Origin: CAZABP01 sp964483245 | GTDB taxonomy: Bacteria > Planctomycetota > UBA1135 > UBA2386 | Length of the DNA: 48,474 nucleotides | Assembly: GCA_964483245.1 (NCBI GenBank) | Contig: CAZABP010000035.1 | Location: 1 to 48,474, forward strand | Direction: 5' to 3' | In this document: piece by piece, positions 8,341 through 16,049 of the stretch | Layout: every line of letters begins with the position of its first letter | How positions within the stretch are numbered: the stretch's first letter is position 1 | The notes under the pieces: model-generated | The model's input: the letters and a program-made list of their open reading frames with translations, nothing else | Told to the model about the DNA's origin: nothing | Databases searched by the model: none | Position numbers and translations under genes: made by a program

Positions 8341-8712
8341 ATGAACATCCTGCTGTGGGTGTTGCAGGTCCTCGCCGCGCTGCTGTTCGGCGCTTCGGGC
8401 GCCATGAAGCTGTTCCTGTTCGACAAGGTCAGCGCCGACGTCCCGTCCTTCGGTGCCCTGCCGCGCGGAGTCTGGATGGTGCTCGGGTTCCTCGAACTCG
8501 TCTGCGTCGTCGGGCTGATCGTCCCCGCGGCATTGCCCTGGCAGCCGCGCCTGACCGCCGTCGCCGCTGCCGTCCTGGCCCTCGAGACCCTGCTGTTCGC
8601 CTGGGTGCACGTGAAGTACCGCGAGCTCCCGCCGATCGTGTTCAGCGTCGTGCTCGGCCTGCTGATGGCGTTCGTGGCGTACGGCCGGTTCGTCCTGGCG
8701 CCGATCGAGTAG
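8341..8712 (+). CDS. DoxX-like membrane protein
   Basis: 123 aa with four membrane helices: LLWVLQVLAALLFGASGAMKL, WMVLGFLELVCVVGLIVPAAL, LTAVAAAVLALETLLFAWVHV and PPIVFSVVLGLLMAFVAYGRFVL. The GASGAMKL...FLELVCVVGLIVP...LE...F...H layout is that of DoxX-like proteins of the short, four-helix subtype. Relatives have been linked to thiosulfate oxidation or redox functions, but for this subtype the role is unknown. It converges on the DUF2262-like gene with a 32-bp gap. Confidence 0.8.
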   Translation: MNILLWVLQVLAALLFGASGAMKLFLFDKVSADVPSFGALPRGVWMVLGFLELVCVVGLIVPAALPWQPRLTAVAAAVLALETLLFAWVHVKYRELPPIVFSVVLGLLMAFVAYGRFVLAPIE

Positions 8713-8744
8713 GGGGCGACCACTGGTCCAGTGGGCACCTCGGA

Positions 8745-9854
8745 TCAGCCGACCACATCCGCGAGCGTCGGACCGTCTGCCAGCGTCCCGGACACAAGGA
8801 TCGCGTGACCCCAGAACAGGTCGCCGTCCTCGTACCAGAACTCGAACCGGCCGTCCGGCGCGGCAGACACCGATTCCAACACAATGCACGCGCGGAACGT
8901 CTGCGCGGAGATCGGCACCTCGCCCGGCTCCAGCCAGGCCTCGTTCTTGATGGCCAACAGACGCTGGACGGCGAACTCCTCGATGCGCGCCGCCCACACG
9001 GATTGATCGCGCCACAGGGCACGCGCCGTCGTCAGCGATGCATGCAGACGTTCGTCGTTGCCTGCCTCGAGCGTCAGCGTGATTGGGCGCCCGCACCAGT
9101 CGGCACGACACGCGAACCAGTCGTGCCGGCGATCGAACGTCAGGCGGCCGAACTCCGGATCCTCGATGCTGAGCGGCTCCTGCAGGGCGGAGGCTGCGCG
9201 ACTCAGCTCCACGTCCTCTGGCACAGCGACAGGGATCCGTAGCAGCTCAGCCGCAGCGACCGTGCCGCGGGCGATGACTTCGACGACGTCGTATGGCCGG
9301 ATCGTCTCCAACAGGCGGCTGAGCTCCGCCTGTTCGACGTCCCGGTGCAACTCGATCGGCGACTGCCGCAGCGGTCCGCCGCGCACTCGCCAGGGCTGGA
9401 GCGTGAACTTCAGCCTCCAGCGTCGCTCGGGTGGTGTGTTCCCTCCGCCGGCACCGCGCGCGTGCACGATGCCGAGGATGTGCGTCTCGTCGCTCGGCAG
9501 TGACTCCGGCACCTCCGCGTCCGCAATCGCCGCCGCAGGATCGATCCCGATGCGCTTCGCTTCGAAGTCCAAGGACAACCAGCCGGTGACGTCCTCGGCC
9601 GGCAACAGTTCGGCCCACGCGATCGGCGCATCTGGCGGGGTGCGCTGCGGCAGCACCAGCGTGAACCGCCAGAGCGTCTCCTGATTCCGGCCGCCGAAGA
9701 TCCACGCCTCGCCGTGGATGCGCGTCGGATCGGCCTGGGCGAGGTCGGGGAGGATCCCGTCGCACCACAACCCGGCCCGCCGGCACTCCTCGATCCCGCG
9801 CATCTCGTCGCACAGGCGATACGCGAGGTGCAGCCAGTAGTCCGGCTCGTTCAT
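8745..9854 (-). CDS. DUF2262-domain protein
   Basis: 369 aa, no signal peptide. The C-terminal 150 residues fit DUF2262: FGRLTFDRRHDWFACRADW, RPITLTLEAGNDERLHASLTTARALW, LLAIKNEAWLEPGEVPISAQTF, FEFWYEDGDLFWGHAILVSGTLADGP. The N-terminal 200 residues are a separate part (MNEPDYWLHLAYRLCDEMRGIEECRRAGLWCDGILP, then GEAWIFGGRNQETLWRFTLVLP) with no clear family. DUF2262 proteins resemble those used by polymorphic-toxin immunity systems, but there is no toxin next to this one. The start ATG 9854 is chosen since the frame upstream is shadow-like. It probably shares a transcript with the small gene 37 bp upstream. Confidence 0.8.
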   Translation of the reverse strand: MNEPDYWLHLAYRLCDEMRGIEECRRAGLWCDGILPDLAQADPTRIHGEAWIFGGRNQETLWRFTLVLPQRTPPDAPIAWAELLPAEDVTGWLSLDFEAKRIGIDPAAAIADAEVPESLPSDETHILGIVHARGAGGGNTPPERRWRLKFTLQPWRVRGGPLRQSPIELHRDVEQAELSRLLETIRPYDVVEVIARGTVAAAELLRIPVAVPEDVELSRAASALQEPLSIEDPEFGRLTFDRRHDWFACRADWCGRPITLTLEAGNDERLHASLTTARALWRDQSVWAARIEEFAVQRLLAIKNEAWLEPGEVPISAQTFRACIVLESVSAAPDGRFEFWYEDGDLFWGHAILVSGTLADGPTLADVVG

Positions 9855-9891
9855 GCTGGCGTGTGCGGCGGCGGGACCTCCGGCGCGGACA

Positions 9892-10125
9892 CTACCGGTC
9901 GGGCCCGGATCCGGATGGCCGCTTGGCGATTCTGCGCCGCCGGAGGGCGAAGTGGACAGCGAGGGAACCGACCATCCCAGCAAGTCCAGGGAGTCCGGCA
10001 AAGACAAGCGCGGCCTCCAGCCAAGACTTGGCGTGGTAGTCGTAGATCCTGATTGCCTGGAAGCAGGCCCAGGCACACGCAGCGCCCGCCAGAATCTCCA
10101 GGACGGCCGCCAGCAGGCGCTGCAT
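9892..10125 (-). CDS. Small membrane protein
   Basis: 77 aa: MQRLLAAVLEILAGAACAWACFQAIRIYDYHAKSW with a first helix, then ALVFAGLPGLAGMVGSLAVHFALRRRRIAKR, a second helix ending in a basic cluster. The topology is clear but the family is not. It is immediately upstream of, and co-directional with, the DUF2262 gene. Confidence 0.5.
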   Translation of the reverse strand: MQRLLAAVLEILAGAACAWACFQAIRIYDYHAKSWLEAALVFAGLPGLAGMVGSLAVHFALRRRRIAKRPSGSGPDR

Positions 10126-10296
10126 GCCTCGAGTCTCGGCCGCCTCATGGTGGATGCAAAGGCGCCACCGCGCGCGGTCAGTCGGTACCACGGCCGGTCT
10201 CCGCTAGCCTTCCTGGCCCTGGGCAATTCCGCGTCGGACCCGACCGTTCGGCGCCGACGCAGAACCCCAGCTCCCCCCAGAACCTCGGGAAGACCC

Positions 10297-10983
10297 ATGA
10301 ACCTCGCAACCGCATCCCTCCGCAGCCTCGCGACCGCCGGCTGCCTCCTGCTCCTCGCCGGGTGCCAGAGCACCGGCACCGAAGGCCAGCGCCAGGCCGA
10401 CGAACTCTCGCAGCGCGTCGACGCCTACGCCAAGTCGATGACGCAGGCGAAGACCGAGTTCGAAGCCCTGCTCGCCTCCCACGACAAGCTCGTCACGGCG
10501 ACGACCGGTGACCTGAACGCGATGTACGGCGACTTCCAGCGCAACCTCGCGACGATGGAGAACCGGCGCACGACGATGCGTCAGCAGCGCGAGCAGCTCC
10601 GCGCGACGGCGCAGCAGTACTTCGCCAACTGGCAGGCGCAGGCAGCCCAGATCACCAACGAGGATCTGCGCGAGAAGAGCGCCGAGCGCATGAAGGAGAC
10701 GCAGGAGCGCTACGAGCAGATCCACAGCGTCGTCGAGAAGGGCATCCAGGCCTACGAGCCGATCCTCGCGCAGCTCAAGGACCACGCGCAGTACCTGTCG
10801 GTCGAGCTGAACTTCGAAGCCGCGAACTCGCTGCAGCGCAACGCGGGCAAGGTCCGCAGCGCATCGGAGGACGTCGTCGAGGCAGCCGACGCGGTGATCG
10901 CCGCCGCCGACAACTACGTCAAGGCGGCCGCGGCACGCGCCGAGCCGCCGCCGCCGCCGCCAACCCAGACCGACAAGCAGTGA
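10297..10983 (+). CDS. DUF2959-like lipoprotein
   Basis: 228 aa. A lipoprotein signal peptide (MNLATASLRSLATAGCLLLLAGC) has a good lipobox LAGC. The rest is almost entirely helical and coiled-coil: QADELSQRVDAYAKSMTQAKTEFEALL, DLNAMYGDFQRNLATMENRRTTM, YFANWQAQAAQITNEDLREKSAERM, YEQIHSVVEKGIQAYEPILAQLKDHAQYL. This matches the DUF2959 family of membrane-anchored periplasmic proteins (function unknown). It ends in a Pro-rich tail (AEPPPPPPTQTDKQ). A possible -10 hexamer TAGCCT is at 10205-10210. It converges on the next gene with a 7-bp gap. Confidence 0.85.
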   Translation: MNLATASLRSLATAGCLLLLAGCQSTGTEGQRQADELSQRVDAYAKSMTQAKTEFEALLASHDKLVTATTGDLNAMYGDFQRNLATMENRRTTMRQQREQLRATAQQYFANWQAQAAQITNEDLREKSAERMKETQERYEQIHSVVEKGIQAYEPILAQLKDHAQYLSVELNFEAANSLQRNAGKVRSASEDVVEAADAVIAAADNYVKAAAARAEPPPPPPTQTDKQ

Positions 10984-10990
10984 TCCTGAC

Positions 10991-11632
10991 TCAGCTCCGC
11001 CGCACCACGTCGATGCCGAAGTCGGTGCCGAGCCCGCACTGGTACGCGAGCCGGATCCAGACCATCGCCAGCGGCTCGAGGTAGCGCGCGCCATCCAGCG
11101 GGCCGAAGTCGACCGGCGTGAAGCCGAGGTCGGCGGCGAGCTGCATGACGATCTCCTTGGCATCCAGGTCGTCCCCGGCGATCAACATCGCGAGCCCGCG
11201 CCCGTCGAACCGCGGGTTCTCCATGTTGGCGGCACCGGTCGTGTTGAACGCCTTGACGACGCGCGCGCCGCGGGCGCGCGCTGCGACCTGCTCGCCGGCC
11301 GACGACGTGGTGCCGAGGGCGAGTCCGGACAGATCGCTGGCCAACGGGTTGGTGCAGTCGACCAGGATCCGCCCCTGCAGGTCGCCGCAGGCGGTGAGCG
11401 TCGCGTCGACCCCGCTCCACGGCACGGCGAGCACGACGACCTCGGCACCCGCGGCGGCGTCGGCGATCGACGCGAGCCGGCTCTGCGTCTCACGCGCGGC
11501 CTTCTGCGAGCGCGCCGCCTGCGGATCGCGCGCGCCGAACGTGACGGCGTGACCGTGCGCGGACCAGCCGCGCGCAAGCGCGCGGCCGACGTTGCCGGAG
11601 CCGAGGATTGCGATGCGTCGGGACTCAGCCAT
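10991..11632 (-). CDS. F420/NADP-dependent oxidoreductase-like protein
   Basis: 213 aa with an N-terminal Rossmann fold: RRIAILGSGNVGRALARGW gives the GxGxxG nucleotide site (Gly11, 13, 16). VTFGARDPQAA follows at the end of beta-2, then VVVLAVPWSGV, ILVDCTNPL and VVKAFNTTGAANM. This order is that of the coenzyme-F420-dependent NADP reductase / YpeB-type dinucleotide-binding family. Whether it uses F420 is uncertain, since many homologues in F420-lacking bacteria act on other substrates. ATG 11632 is used. It sits 22 bp downstream of the RNA methyltransferase gene, probably on the same transcript. Confidence 0.85.
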   Translation of the reverse strand: MAESRRIAILGSGNVGRALARGWSAHGHAVTFGARDPQAARSQKAARETQSRLASIADAAAGAEVVVLAVPWSGVDATLTACGDLQGRILVDCTNPLASDLSGLALGTTSSAGEQVAARARGARVVKAFNTTGAANMENPRFDGRGLAMLIAGDDLDAKEIVMQLAADLGFTPVDFGPLDGARYLEPLAMVWIRLAYQCGLGTDFGIDVVRRS

Positions 11633-11654
11633 CGCACCGCATCGTCGGTGCCGG

Positions 11655-12824
11655 TCAGCGCGTGAGCAAGACCAGCGACTCGACGTGCTCGGTGTGCGGG
11701 AACAGATCCGCGAGCCGCGCGCGCACGGCGCGGTAGCCGCCGGCGACGAGCCCGGTGAGGTCACGCGCCGCCGACTCGGCGGAGCAGGAGACCAGCAACA
11801 CGCGCCGCGGCTGTGCTGCGAGCAGGCGCTGCAGCCCGGCTTCCTGCAGTCCGGAGCGTGGTGGATCGGCGATCAGCAGATCCACGTCACCCGGCAGGTC
11901 GGCAGTGGCGAACGGCGCCGCGATCACGCGCACCTGCGCCAGCCGGTTGCGCCGCGCATTGTGCTCGGCGTCACGGCTTGCCTGCGGATGGTCTTCGACC
12001 ACGAGGACCTCGGCGGCGCCGGCCGCGGCCAGCCGCAGCCCGAACCCCCCGACGCCGCCGTACCCATCGACGACGCGCATTCCGCGCACGCTGCCGGCCA
12101 TCGCGAGCCCGGCCTGATACAGCAGCCGGTCCGCGGCGCGATGCACCTGATAGAAACTGCCGAACGTGATCCGGAACTCGAGGCCGGACGCACGGTCGAT
12201 CTGGTGATCGCGACCCGCGAGCGGCAGGTGCCGGTCGCCGAGCAGGAAGTTGCCCGGCCGGTCGTGCAGGCTGCGCATGACCCCGACCAGCCGCGGTCGT
12301 CCGGGCAGGTCCTGCGCCGCAGCGCGCACTCCGGCGGCGAACTCCGCACTGGCCGGGAACAGCCCGCCGGTCGTCACGATCCCGCACAACAGCTCGCCGG
12401 TGCCCGGCGCGAGGCGCGCATGGATCGCGCGCACGAACCCGCGCCCGGTCGTCTCGTCGTACGGCACCAGCCGCAGCTCGCGCAGGACCTGCTCGATGCG
12501 CAGCCCGAGCTCGGTCAGCGCGCGATCCTGCGTCCGGCACTCGAGGATGTGCACGAGATCATGGCTGCCGCGCGCGTAGATCCCGACCTGCGGGCGACCC
12601 TGGCGGTCCGCCCGCACCGGATAGAGCAGCTTGGTGCGGTGGTGCAGCGGCGTGTGCTCCGGGACGTCGACTTCGAGCTCGACGTCGCCGAGCGAGGGTG
12701 CGAGCAGCGCCTGCAGCCGCGCCGCCTTCCCGGCGAGCTGCTCGGCAATGCTGCGATCGAGCAGCGAGCAGCCGCCGCAGATCCCAAAGTGCCGGCAGGT
12801 CGGTGCGCGTTGCAAGCGGCGCAT
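11655..12824 (-). CDS. RlmD/TrmA-family 23S rRNA uracil-C5-methyltransferase
   Basis: 389 aa. Four cysteines at 10, 16, 19 and 96 (CRHFGICGGC ... ECRTQ) form the [4Fe-4S] site typical of RlmD/RlmC enzymes. A SAM fold follows: MRVVDGYGGVGGFGLRLA (motif I), VLVVEDHPQAS, then DLLIADPPRSGLQ and the catalytic LVSCSAESAARDL, where the Cys attacks uracil C6. The Glu in HTEHVESLVLL is the usual general base. These enzymes make m5U in 23S rRNA (positions 1939 or 747) or tRNA m5U54; the N-terminal TRAM domain is missing, as in RlmC-like forms, so the target is not assigned. ATG 12824 fits the start of the cysteine cluster. Confidence 0.88.
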   Translation of the reverse strand: MRRLQRAPTCRHFGICGGCSLLDRSIAEQLAGKAARLQALLAPSLGDVELEVDVPEHTPLHHRTKLLYPVRADRQGRPQVGIYARGSHDLVHILECRTQDRALTELGLRIEQVLRELRLVPYDETTGRGFVRAIHARLAPGTGELLCGIVTTGGLFPASAEFAAGVRAAAQDLPGRPRLVGVMRSLHDRPGNFLLGDRHLPLAGRDHQIDRASGLEFRITFGSFYQVHRAADRLLYQAGLAMAGSVRGMRVVDGYGGVGGFGLRLAAAGAAEVLVVEDHPQASRDAEHNARRNRLAQVRVIAAPFATADLPGDVDLLIADPPRSGLQEAGLQRLLAAQPRRVLLVSCSAESAARDLTGLVAGGYRAVRARLADLFPHTEHVESLVLLTR

Positions 12825-12890
12825 GGAACCTCAGATCCCGGATCACCGCCAGCACTGGCGCGGCGCGCGGTCGGCTGCTTCGCTGCCGCC

Positions 12891-13148
12891 ATGGAAGTGC
12901 GACTCAACCCCGGCCGCGGGGGCCCACCGAATCCGTTGATCTACGTTCCCGGGTTCCTGTTGGTCGGCGTCGGGCTGCTGATCATCTGGAACCCGGAGCT
13001 GCTGCACTACTTCCTCGGCGGCGCATTCATCGCGGTCGGCCTGCTGCTGACGCTGCTGCTGCTGGCGCTGCGGCGTGCGCTGGCGCGCGGCGCGTTCCGC
13101 GGGTTCGGACCGGGCGGGTTCGGTGGGGGGAATCCGTTCGGGCCGTGA
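12891..13148 (+). CDS. Small membrane protein with Gly-rich tail
   Basis: 85 aa: MEVRLNPGRGGPPNPLIYVPGFLLVGVGLLIIWNPELLHYFLGGAFIAVGLLLTLLLLALRRAL gives two membrane helices (about 16-33 and 40-60), then GAFRGFGPGGFGGGNPFGP. The function is unknown. It starts 66 bp from the divergent RNA methyltransferase gene. Its TGA overlaps the GTG of the next gene by 4 nt (GTGA). Confidence 0.65.
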   Translation: MEVRLNPGRGGPPNPLIYVPGFLLVGVGLLIIWNPELLHYFLGGAFIAVGLLLTLLLLALRRALARGAFRGFGPGGFGGGNPFGP

Positions 13149-13597
13149 AGCGCGGGCGTGAAGAGTTCACCGGGCGTCATGCCATCGGCGCGCTCATGCT
13201 GGCCGCGTTGTGTGCGATCGCCGGGTGGCTCACGATCCACTTGCCGTGGGTCGCGCAGCAGCATCCGGACTCACCGTTCTTCGGCGAGTCGCTGGCATTC
13301 GTTCCGCCGGCTCCGGTGCTGTGGACCACGCTGATCGGAGCCGCTGCAGGACTTGCCTCGCCGCGGTTGGGGTTGATCTGCGCGCCTGCGTTGGTGCTGC
13401 CGAGTCTCGTGGGGATCGCGGTCGATGTTGCGCGGGATCCCAGCAGCCACAACCTGATCTTCCTGGAACTTCCGCTGTATGGATTGATCGCCGTGGGCGC
13501 TGCCGTCGCAGCGTGGACCGCCGGATTCCTGCGCAGGCTGCTGTTCGGCCCGCGGCCGGCCGCGCTCAGCGGCGCCGCAGTGACCAGACCCCGCTGA
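13145..13597 (+). CDS. Membrane protein, four predicted helices
   Basis: 150 aa starting at GTG 13145, which overlaps the previous stop as GTGA. Hydrophobic segments are GALMLAALCAIAGWLTIHLPWV, PVLWTTLIGAAAGLASPRLGLICAPALVLPSLVGIAVDV and LIFLELPLYGLIAVGAAVAAWTAGFLRRLLF. No family is recognised. The last 32 bp overlap the convergent YfhO gene, and both stops lie in the overlap. It is coupled to the small membrane protein before it. Confidence 0.65.
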   Translation: MKRGREEFTGRHAIGALMLAALCAIAGWLTIHLPWVAQQHPDSPFFGESLAFVPPAPVLWTTLIGAAAGLASPRLGLICAPALVLPSLVGIAVDVARDPSSHNLIFLELPLYGLIAVGAAVAAWTAGFLRRLLFGPRPAALSGAAVTRPR

Positions 13598-15950
13598 CCA
13601 GCACCAGCACGATCCCGCCCAGGCACAGCGGAATCCCGAGCAGCGCACTCCACGGCCGGTAGCGGAACCGCACCGTGTGCTTCCCCTCCGGCACGGCGAC
13701 GGCGCGGAACGCGAGGTTCGCGGCGTAGATCGGCGTCGCCGCACCATCGATCTCGGCGCTCCAACCAGGCGCGAACGCATCGGCCAGCACGAGGTAGCCG
13801 CAGCCGTTGCCGACGTCGACGTCGAGCGTGACTTCGCGTGCCGAGTCGCGGATCAACTCGACCCGTACCGGCGTGCCGGGCCGCCGCGGGGTGAACCCTT
13901 CGGGCGGTCGTTCGACGACGACGGTCTCACGCGGATCGTGCAGCATCGAGCCGAGCACCTGCGCCGCCTGGTCGATCGACTGGGCCGGCACCGCATGGAA
14001 CCGCATCGTCGCGCGCGGGCTCGGTTGCGGCCGCGTAGCGACGAACAGTGCGCCGCCGTCGATCGTGCCGGCCGGCGCGGTCGTCAGCGGCACCAGCGAT
14101 TCGCTGGCGACCGGCAGCGCGGAGACCGCGACGTCGACGCCGGCGGCGCCGACCAGCGGATGGTCGAGCAGCATGGCCGACGTCAGCGCGGTGCCGCGCG
14201 CACGCGGCCCGACTGAGATCAGCGTCGGATCGACGAGGTTCAAAAACCGCGCGGTCCGGTCCAACACCGAAGTTCCGTCCGTCGTGACGGTGCGCAGCCC
14301 GGCCGCCATCAGGTTGCCGGCCGGCGGGAGCATCCCGCGGCCGGTCGGCAGCACGCGTCCCTCGGTGTGCGGGACCGCGGCCGCATAGCGGTTCTCCCCC
14401 GGCATCCCTTCGGCGCGGGGTGTCGCGAACAGCGCGAGCAGCACCAGATCCCCGAGCACCGTCGTCGCGAGCACGAGCTTGAAGCGCAGGATCCCGAACC
14501 GGTGCCACAGCAGGAACGCGATGGCGAGCATGCTGGCGGGGATCGCGGCACGCACGAAGCCCGCGAAGAACGCGCGCTGCGCCGGGCCGATCTCGGTCAC
14601 TTCGGCATGGTCGGCGAGCCGGTGCAGCAGCCGGGCGCCTGCACCCTCGGCCATCAGCAGGATCGCGGCCGCGGCGCACGCGGCCCCGCAGATCCCGATC
14701 GTCGCGAACGTCCAGCCGCGCCGCCGCAGCGGGGCGTCGAGGAAGTTCTCGATCGAGAAGCTGGCCAGCAGCACGAGCGCGAGGTTCGCGAGCCACAGCG
14801 AGGCACCGGACAGCCCGGTGCGCAGGCCGGTCCAGCTCGCGATCCAGCCGGTGATCGGGCTGTCCATCGCCAGCAGCACGCCGATCCCGGCGGTGACGAT
14901 CCAGAACAGGCTGAACCAGCGTCGCTTGGGGCGCAGCAGGCCGAGCAGCAGCAGGAACAGCACGCCGGCCCCGGGATAGAGCACGAGCTCGATCGGGTCG
15001 GCGTTCGGATTCAGATCGCGGACCACGTCGCCCGCGGCGCCGTGCAGCCCGCCGAAGGCCTGGGCCGAGCCGAGGCCGAGCAGCCCCGCGAGTTGCAGGT
15101 GACCGCCAGCTTCGAGCGTCGGTGGTGCGCGTGTGCCGGCCAGCTGGGCGCTCTCGAGCCACAGCGGCGCGGTCAGCGGCAGCGCCAGCGCCGCGGCGAG
15201 GCCGGCGACGCGCAGCGCGTGGCGCCGCTCACAGGAATCGATCAGCCCGAGGTTGCAGCCGAACACGGCAGCGCAACCGAGAGCGCCGAGCCACGCGACG
15301 GTCGTGCCCCCGGTCCAGAACGGCACCGCGAGCGCCAGGGCGAGCCACGGCAGATACGCGCCGCGGCCCCGCGACGTCAGCGTCCGCCAGCTCACCATCA
15401 GCGCGAGCGGCACCCAGGCGGCAGCGGCCGCTTCGGGCAGCCGGTCGAGCTGTGCCATCCAGACCCAGCCGAGTCCGTACGACCCGCCGCCCAGGAACGC
15501 GGTGAACCGCTGCAGCGGCATCGCGCGCAGGAACAGGTACATCGCCGCGCAGGCGAGGGCGCAGTGCAGCGCGCACAGCAGCTCGAGCCACCACCAGGGC
15601 TCTGGCAGCATCAACACCCAGAACGGCGGATACATCAGCGGCGCGCCGCTCAGCGAGAACGGCTCGCCGAACCGCGCGGTGTCGTTCCACAGCGGTAGCT
15701 CGCCGTCGCGCAGCACGTTCCCTGCGGCCTGCATCGCCGGGACGAGGATCGTCTGGTTGACCGCGGCCTCGGTATCGAGCCGCGCATGCGCGGCAGGTTC
15801 GATCCGCGCGTGCGGCGGCATGCGCTGCGGATCCACGGCCAGCCGCGGCTGCCCGAGCACCAGCCCGCGCGCGTGCACCGCGAATGCGAGCAGCGCGAGC
15901 AGCGCGATCGCGAGGCAGCCCTCGCGGCGACCGGTTCCGAACAGGCTCAA
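13566..15950 (-). CDS. YfhO-family membrane protein (paralogue 1)
   Basis: 794 aa, about a dozen membrane helices in the first 500 residues and a soluble beta-rich C-terminus (about 560-760). Features of YfhO proteins seen: LPLWNDTARFGEPF after the first loop, then GAPLMYPPFWVLML, and near the end LVLADAFAPGWSAEIDGAATPIYAANLAFRAVAVPEGKHTVRFRYRP, followed by a last helix. YfhO in Gram-positives glycosylates teichoic acids; GT-C-type glycosyl transfer at the outer face of the membrane is the likely activity here, but the substrate is unknown. The start is uncertain: TTG at 15950 is the only start codon ahead of the first helix, and there is no Shine-Dalgarno. A 99-bp gap separates it from its paralogue. 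Confidence 0.8.
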   Translation of the reverse strand: MSLFGTGRREGCLAIALLALLAFAVHARGLVLGQPRLAVDPQRMPPHARIEPAAHARLDTEAAVNQTILVPAMQAAGNVLRDGELPLWNDTARFGEPFSLSGAPLMYPPFWVLMLPEPWWWLELLCALHCALACAAMYLFLRAMPLQRFTAFLGGGSYGLGWVWMAQLDRLPEAAAAAWVPLALMVSWRTLTSRGRGAYLPWLALALAVPFWTGGTTVAWLGALGCAAVFGCNLGLIDSCERRHALRVAGLAAALALPLTAPLWLESAQLAGTRAPPTLEAGGHLQLAGLLGLGSAQAFGGLHGAAGDVVRDLNPNADPIELVLYPGAGVLFLLLLGLLRPKRRWFSLFWIVTAGIGVLLAMDSPITGWIASWTGLRTGLSGASLWLANLALVLLASFSIENFLDAPLRRRGWTFATIGICGAACAAAAILLMAEGAGARLLHRLADHAEVTEIGPAQRAFFAGFVRAAIPASMLAIAFLLWHRFGILRFKLVLATTVLGDLVLLALFATPRAEGMPGENRYAAAVPHTEGRVLPTGRGMLPPAGNLMAAGLRTVTTDGTSVLDRTARFLNLVDPTLISVGPRARGTALTSAMLLDHPLVGAAGVDVAVSALPVASESLVPLTTAPAGTIDGGALFVATRPQPSPRATMRFHAVPAQSIDQAAQVLGSMLHDPRETVVVERPPEGFTPRRPGTPVRVELIRDSAREVTLDVDVGNGCGYLVLADAFAPGWSAEIDGAATPIYAANLAFRAVAVPEGKHTVRFRYRPWSALLGIPLCLGGIVLVLVSGVWSLRRR

Positions 15951-16049
15951 CGGAGGACTGGGTAGGTGGACGGGTGCGTCCCGTCGGTTGCATCGGTCCT
16001 CGTGCGACCCCGGCTTGAGACGGCTCGCAGCCGCCGCGGCGCCTTGCGG